From assembly GCA_025928125.1 (NCBI GenBank), contig JAICKD010000106.1:1-8087 (forward strand): a stretch of DNA of 8,087 nucleotides, read 5' to 3'. Both the position numbers and the translations under genes were made by a program. This DNA comes from Ktedonobacterales bacterium. GTDB lineage: Bacteria > Chloroflexota > Ktedonobacteria > Ktedonobacterales > JADMIN01. The notes under the pieces were generated by a model that saw only the letters and a program-made list of their open reading frames with translations, did no database searches and had not been told where the DNA came from. This document shows, in pieces, positions 4,991 through 8,087 of the stretch; position 1 is the first letter of the stretch, and each line of letters starts with the position of its first letter.

Positions 4991-5833
4991 TCAGCCAGTG
5001 GCGGCAGGCGTATTCGCCAGCAGCCAGCGGAGGAAGCCCGGAACGGCCTCGGCGCTGGGCAGCGTCATATCGGCCTCGGCGGCCAGGTGCGCGGGCGCCT
5101 CGCTGTGAAGCACCGCCACCGCAACGCCCTGGCAGACGCCGTCCGCGGTCAGTCGCCGTAGCGTGCGGAAGGCGTCGATATCGGTCTGGTCGTCGCCCAG
5201 ATAGAACGCGCCACGCAGGCCGCGCGCCCGAACAAAGCCCTCGATGGAGACGCCTTTATCGATCTCGAGCGGCGGGCGCAGCTCCACTACCATCTTGCCG
5301 CGCGTCACATGCAGCCCACCCGCGCTGGCAGAGTCTGTGACCGCTTTGTAGACCGCGTCCTCGGCCTCCTTCGGATGCTCGACCCCGCGCAGATGAATCG
5401 TCGCGGTGACGCCCTTTCGCTCGATCACCAGACCTGGAAATCGCCCCGTCAGCGGCGCCTGGATGCTCGCCAGCACATGATTGATGGCGCGTATCCACGG
5501 CTCGGCTTCCGGGCGCACATGCACGGTCATGTCATCCTCGCTCAGGTGTTCGAGGCCATGGTTGCCGATGTAGAGCAGGCCGGGCAGCCCGACCATCGCG
5601 CGGGCGTCGATGGCGGTCCGGCCCGAGACGGCGGCGACGAGATCGAAGGTGGCGAGCGCCTGCTTCAGCAGGTCGGCGACTCCCGGCAAGAGGGTCGCCG
5701 CATCGGGCGTCGGCGCGATGGCGCTCAGCGTGCCATCGATATCGGAAAACAGTCCCAGCGGGCGTAGCGCCAGCACCACGCGCAGCCGGTCGCGGACGCT
5801 ATCCGAAGGAGAGAAGGCTTCTTCGATGGCCAT
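4991..5833 (-). CDS. otsB: Trehalose-6-phosphate phosphatase
   Basis: OtsB removes phosphate from trehalose 6-phosphate, giving trehalose, the last step of the OtsAB pathway for this cytoplasmic compatible solute and stress protectant. The 280-residue protein is a HAD-superfamily phosphatase. Motif I is LFSDIDGTLS, with nucleophile Asp31 and acid/base Asp33. Motif II is VAAVSGR, followed by the OtsB-typical YIGNHGLEHL. The cap domain occupies about residues 110-190, with VIERKGVTATIHLRG and the VTRGKMVVELRPPLEIDKG motif supplying the conserved lysine. Motif IV is YLGDDQTDIDAF. Length and all motifs are normal. The ATG at 5831-5833 has GGGAGG five bases upstream. It follows the CAP gene by 55 bp on the same strand, so it is probably the last gene of the VIT-CAP-otsB run. 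No otsA is in the window. Confidence 0.95.
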   Translation of the reverse strand: MAIEEAFSPSDSVRDRLRVVLALRPLGLFSDIDGTLSAIAPTPDAATLLPGVADLLKQALATFDLVAAVSGRTAIDARAMVGLPGLLYIGNHGLEHLSEDDMTVHVRPEAEPWIRAINHVLASIQAPLTGRFPGLVIERKGVTATIHLRGVEHPKEAEDAVYKAVTDSASAGGLHVTRGKMVVELRPPLEIDKGVSIEGFVRARGLRGAFYLGDDQTDIDAFRTLRRLTADGVCQGVAVAVLHSEAPAHLAAEADMTLPSAEAVPGFLRWLLANTPAATG

Positions 5834-5888
5834 GGGCGCCTCCCTGGGTATGCTGGCTTGCGTAGACTGTTACTGACGGCGCTGCGCG

Positions 5889-6512
5889 TTACCCTGTGGC
5901 GCGCGTGCCGAAGTCCTCTGTCCAGTAGGTGTGAGACGTCACCTTGCCTGGATCGCTGGCGAGATAGACATAGCCCACGCCGATATCGTGCAGCGCGCAG
6001 TTCAGAATGTTCTTGCGGTGCGCGTCGTTGGGCGGCGATTCGTTGAACCACATGTCCACGACCTGCTCAGGCGATGTCTGGCCCCAGGCGATGTTCTCGG
6101 CGAAGGTCGAGTAGGCATAGCCCGCCGCTTTGATGCGGTCGCCGATGGTTATGCCGCTGGAGCTATTATGGCCCACAAAATCGTGCGTTGCCATATCCAC
6201 GCTATGCGCCTGCGCTGTTCCCATGAGGATCGGGTTGGCCGCCAGCGCGTGGCAGCCATGCGCCACTCGGTAGCTATTCGTGCGGGCGATAACGCGCGAG
6301 GTGAAATTGGTCGCGATGGCTGTCGCGGTCGCCGGGGTGACGATGGCTGTTGCCATGCCGCTACTGCTAACGGTGGCAGGGACGTTGCCGCCAGGGACAT
6401 CCTGGCCTGGCCAGCGCGCCGCGAATGACGCCGCCACGCCAATCCAGCAGCCACCGCCAACCAGCAGGAGCGCGCCGATCAGCAGGCCCGGCATCATTCG
6501 TCGCTTCGACAC
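5889..6512 (-). CDS. Secreted or membrane-anchored CAP/SCP-domain protein (YkwD-like)
   Basis: The 207-residue protein starts with a basic stretch and a hydrophobic segment (about 8-32), a signal peptide or signal anchor. Cys22 follows Gly-Gly-Gly and does not fit a lipobox. A Thr/Ala/Pro-rich linker (about 35-70) leads to a CAP domain at about 72-205. Recognisable blocks are VIARTNSYRVAHGCHAL, AQAHSVDMATHDFVGHN, FAENIAWGQTSPEQVVDMWFNES and AHRKNIL...DIGVGYVYL. The CAP cavity residues appear present (His103 or His115, Glu139, His165). Between SP and HR the usual SPxHR motif is spread out as SPPNDAHR. Cys87 and Cys172 could form a disulfide. Bacterial CAP proteins are extracytoplasmic and mostly of unknown activity. 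The start is GTG at 6510-6512 with AGGGAGAGGG just upstream; an in-frame ATG six codons in has no comparable site. Same-strand gaps are 58 bp to the VIT gene and 55 bp to otsB. Confidence 0.9.
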   Translation of the reverse strand: MSKRRMMPGLLIGALLLVGGGCWIGVAASFAARWPGQDVPGGNVPATVSSSGMATAIVTPATATAIATNFTSRVIARTNSYRVAHGCHALAANPILMGTAQAHSVDMATHDFVGHNSSSGITIGDRIKAAGYAYSTFAENIAWGQTSPEQVVDMWFNESPPNDAHRKNILNCALHDIGVGYVYLASDPGKVTSHTYWTEDFGTRATG

Positions 6513-6570
6513 GTTGCCCTCTCCCTTTCCGCGTGGCGCTCACCGCTTCCTGGGTACGTAGCATAGCACG

Positions 6571-7788
6571 TTACGCGCCACTCACGTGGAAGAGGACGCC
6601 GAGCGCATAGGTGATGACTGCCTCGATGGCGCCAACCACGGTCATTTCCGTGCCGCTGACCAACCACGACCGCCCGGTGATGATCGTCTTGGCCGCGCCC
6701 ACGGCGAAGTGCGCCACCAGGCTGATGGCCGCCGCCCAGAGGACTGCTGCGATGCCGCCGATAAAGAAGAACGGGATGATGGGGATAAACGCGCCGAGGC
6801 CGGTGGAAAGCATGGCCGAGAGCGCCGAGACCAGCGGATTCGGGAACGCCTGCTGGTTCAACCCCAGTTCTTCGTGGGCGAGCGCGTTCAGGAATTGCTC
6901 AGGCTGTTTGCTCAGACGCTCCGCCAGCGTCTCCGATTCCTCCTCGCTGAAGCCTTTGAGCTGGTAGAAGAGCGCCAGTTCCTCTTTCTCCTCCTCCGGG
7001 TTCTCTTCGATCTCGCGTCGCTCGCGGTCAATCTCCGCCTGATAGATTTCGCGCTCGCTCTTAGTCGCCAGATACGCGCCCGACCCCATCGAGAGCGCGC
7101 TAGCCAGCATCCCCGCCAGCCCGGCAATCAGCACCGTCTGATTATTGCCAGCCGTCGCGCCCGCCACGCCGCTGACGATGCCGAAGACGGCGCCCAGGCC
7201 GTCGTTCGCGCCATAGATGGCGTCGCCGATCCAGCCGCCCCCGCGCTTGTGCCAGTGCTCGCGCCGCAGCATGAGGTCGAGCATGTTCTGCGGGCCTTCG
7301 GGCGCGATCATATCGCGAATGATGCGCCCGTGCGCCTCCTCCTCACGCCGCACCTCGCGCAACATCTGGGCGGCCTCGGCGTCGCTAACCGCGCGGGCGT
7401 GCGCCTCGTAGCGGGCGATATCCACGTCTTCCGCCGCCTCCATCCGCCGGAGCGCCGCGTCCGTGCCGATGCCGCGATTGATCCAGCGTTGCATCTGGTC
7501 GCGCCAGGTAAATTTCAGGGGTGGCGGGGTGGCGCCCAGTTCGGCGAGCTTGCCTTCCCAGCGGGCGGCGTGGCGCTCCTCGGCCTGGGCCAGCCGTTCG
7601 AGAATGCCACGCTTGGTGGTGTCGGACTCGCGCGCGGCCAGATCGCGGTACATGCGCGCGCCCTCCACCTCGCGCCGCCAGTTCTGTTGCAGCGCGGCGA
7701 CCAGTTGGGCGTGCGCGCCATCGGTGTCGGTGGCTGATGTATCGGTTGTATGTGAGGGTGATGGTGGATGGGGTTCGATATCGCTCAT
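6571..7788 (-). CDS. Ferritin-like / VIT1 fusion iron (manganese) transporter, MbfA/erythrin-VIT type
   Basis: This 405-residue fusion joins an N-terminal ferritin/rubrerythrin-like domain (about 25-165) to a VIT1/CCC1 membrane domain (about 185-405). The ferritin part shows diiron-type motifs: Glu40/Glu42 in RREVEGARMYRDLA, E70-x2-H73 in AEERHAARW, Glu117/Glu120 in RMEAAEDVDIARYEAHA, and E150-x2-H153 in REEEAHGRII. The membrane part begins with the family signature YGANDGLGAVFGIVSGVAGA and has about five helices. Between helices 2 and 3 lies an acidic stretch (about 250-305, rich in EEE), as in VIT metal-binding domains. Known relatives (MbfA) export iron and protect against iron and peroxide stress. 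I start at 7788 because AAGGAGA lies five bases before that ATG; an in-frame ATG at 7842 would add 18 residues but falls inside the structured leader. Likely first gene of a run with CAP and otsB. Confidence 0.92.
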   Translation of the reverse strand: MSDIEPHPPSPSHTTDTSATDTDGAHAQLVAALQQNWRREVEGARMYRDLAARESDTTKRGILERLAQAEERHAARWEGKLAELGATPPPLKFTWRDQMQRWINRGIGTDAALRRMEAAEDVDIARYEAHARAVSDAEAAQMLREVRREEEAHGRIIRDMIAPEGPQNMLDLMLRREHWHKRGGGWIGDAIYGANDGLGAVFGIVSGVAGATAGNNQTVLIAGLAGMLASALSMGSGAYLATKSEREIYQAEIDRERREIEENPEEEKEELALFYQLKGFSEEESETLAERLSKQPEQFLNALAHEELGLNQQAFPNPLVSALSAMLSTGLGAFIPIIPFFFIGGIAAVLWAAAISLVAHFAVGAAKTIITGRSWLVSGTEMTVVGAIEAVITYALGVLFHVSGA

Positions 7789-7873
7789 GTGCGTCTCCTT
7801 CTCTACAACGGCATGCATAGTGGTTGTCTGGAGGCGCGCCACCAGAATACGGCGCTGCCGCGCTGCGTTGTAT
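7789..7873 (-). ncRNA. Structured 5' leader of the ferritin-VIT gene; candidate translational regulator
   Basis: On the minus strand the leader can fold into a three-way junction. The closing stem pairs TACAACG (7872-7866) with CGTTGTA (7810-7804), seven perfect pairs. Inside are CGGC-AGC-GCCG (7860-7850) and a 20-base imperfect palindrome (7846-7827), with TCTGG pairing CCAGA, a T-T mismatch, then GG/CC around CGCG. The 3' arm segment GCGCCTCC (7837-7830) is also complementary, 7 of 8 bases, to GGAGACGC (7798-7791), which contains the Shine-Dalgarno site. Two mutually exclusive states, site free or site masked, are therefore possible. It does not resemble a riboswitch class I can name. The DNA palindrome could alternatively be a repressor operator. 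Confidence 0.42.
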
Positions 7874-7879
7874 TGGTTG

Positions 7880-7885
7880 ATTATA
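7880..7885 (-). promoter_or_regulatory. -10 box of the ferritin-VIT promoter
   Basis: The minus strand carries a perfect TATAAT at 7885-7880, predicting transcription start near 7873-7872 and a leader of about 85 bases. The region 17 bases further upstream (CGCGGC) does not match a -35 consensus, so the promoter may be weak or activator-dependent. The predicted start coincides with the first base of the leader's closing stem, which supports the assignment. No Fur- or IdeR-like box was recognised. Confidence 0.5.
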
Positions 7886-7958
7886 CAGGACAGTGGCGAG
7901 ATGCCGCGCGCGAGACACGCAGCCTCGCATGTCCGGCGTCTGGGGGCGCTACGGCGCG

Positions 7959-8087
7959 CTATGAGACGATGATGACGCGCGCGCCGATGCCCACCCAGGC
8001 GTAGAGCGCTTTCGCGGCGGGCGTCGGCATATTGACGCAGCCGTGGCTGCCCTTCTCGCGCGTGCCGTCGGGGTCAGTGTGGGGATA
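7959..8087 (-). CDS. L,D-transpeptidase (YkuD domain), C-terminal fragment
   Basis: Only the last 42 codons are in the window; the gene continues past the right edge. Reading the minus strand, the fragment has YPHTDPDGTREKGSHGCVNM followed by PTPAAKALYAWVGIGARVIIVS and a TAG stop at 7961-7959. SHGCVNM is the catalytic motif of YkuD-type L,D-transpeptidases, with the nucleophilic Cys in HGC. The ALYxWVxIGxxVxI end is also typical. These extracytoplasmic enzymes make 3-3 peptidoglycan cross-links or attach proteins to the wall. The stop is 170 bp before the ferritin-VIT start on the same strand. The TATAAT lies between them, so the VIT run probably has its own promoter. Confidence 0.92.
   Translation of the reverse strand, partial: YPHTDPDGTREKGSHGCVNMPTPAAKALYAWVGIGARVIIVS

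Noticed and set aside
6586..7737. 383-codon plus-strand open frame opposite the ferritin-VIT gene
   Set aside because: It is the antisense of a gene with clear domain motifs. Its protein is Arg/Asp/Gln-rich low complexity without any family signature, as expected for a shadow frame in GC-rich DNA.
7789..7842. N-terminal extension of the ferritin-VIT protein from an ATG at 7842
   Set aside because: The 18 extra residues would overlap the structured leader, whereas the ATG at 7788 has AAGGAGA five bases upstream.
1..8087. CRISPR array, tRNA, rRNA or prophage genes
   Set aside because: No regularly spaced direct repeats, no cloverleaf or rRNA-like sequence, and no phage structural or integrase motifs were seen.

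Overview
The window is GC-rich, gene-dense bacterial DNA. No rRNA or tRNA is present, so taxonomy rests on gene style only. A YVTN-type propeller lipoprotein, an MscL with a C-terminal zinc ribbon, a ferritin-VIT fusion, a CAP protein and dispersed G/C-rich palindromes together suggest a Chloroflexota bacterium (Ktedonobacteria-like or a relative). This placement is an inference of moderate strength.

Layout. (1) 1-540, plus strand: the tail of an antitoxin overlapping a complete PIN-domain (VapC-type) toxin. (2) 567-2212, minus strand: a seven-bladed-propeller-like lipoprotein and mscL, separated by a heptamer repeat tract and a G/C-rich palindrome. (3) About 2316/2396 to 3784, plus strand: a lone IS200/IS605-family (IS1341-type) element carrying an intact TnpB, a good sigma70-like promoter, and a 3' region that looks like an omega (reRNA) scaffold ending at a TCAA(C) right end. 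(4) 3921-4835, plus strand: a divergent DegV-family protein. (5) 4991-7788, minus strand: a probable three-gene run read in the order ferritin-VIT fusion, CAP/SCP secreted protein, trehalose-6-phosphate phosphatase, with gaps of 58 and 55 bp. (6) 7959-8087, minus strand: the C-terminal end of a YkuD L,D-transpeptidase.

The convergent degV/otsB gap holds a second copy of the G/C-rich palindrome. It has a 12-bp hairpin and a textbook four-run G5 quadruplex motif.

The most interesting unexplained structure is the 5' leader of the ferritin-VIT gene (7789-7885, minus strand). A perfect TATAAT box is followed, exactly where transcription should begin, by a leader that can close into a three-way junction. 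One hairpin arm of that junction is also complementary (7 of 8 bases) to the Shine-Dalgarno region, which is the architecture expected of a translational riboswitch or other RNA regulator. The second most interesting item is the TnpB element with its predicted guide, whose guide region is itself a perfect 7-bp hairpin.

Several genes concern envelope and stress physiology (osmotic release channel, iron sequestration and export, trehalose synthesis, peptidoglycan cross-linking, secreted CAP protein). They are split among several transcription units, so a shared programme is only a suggestion.
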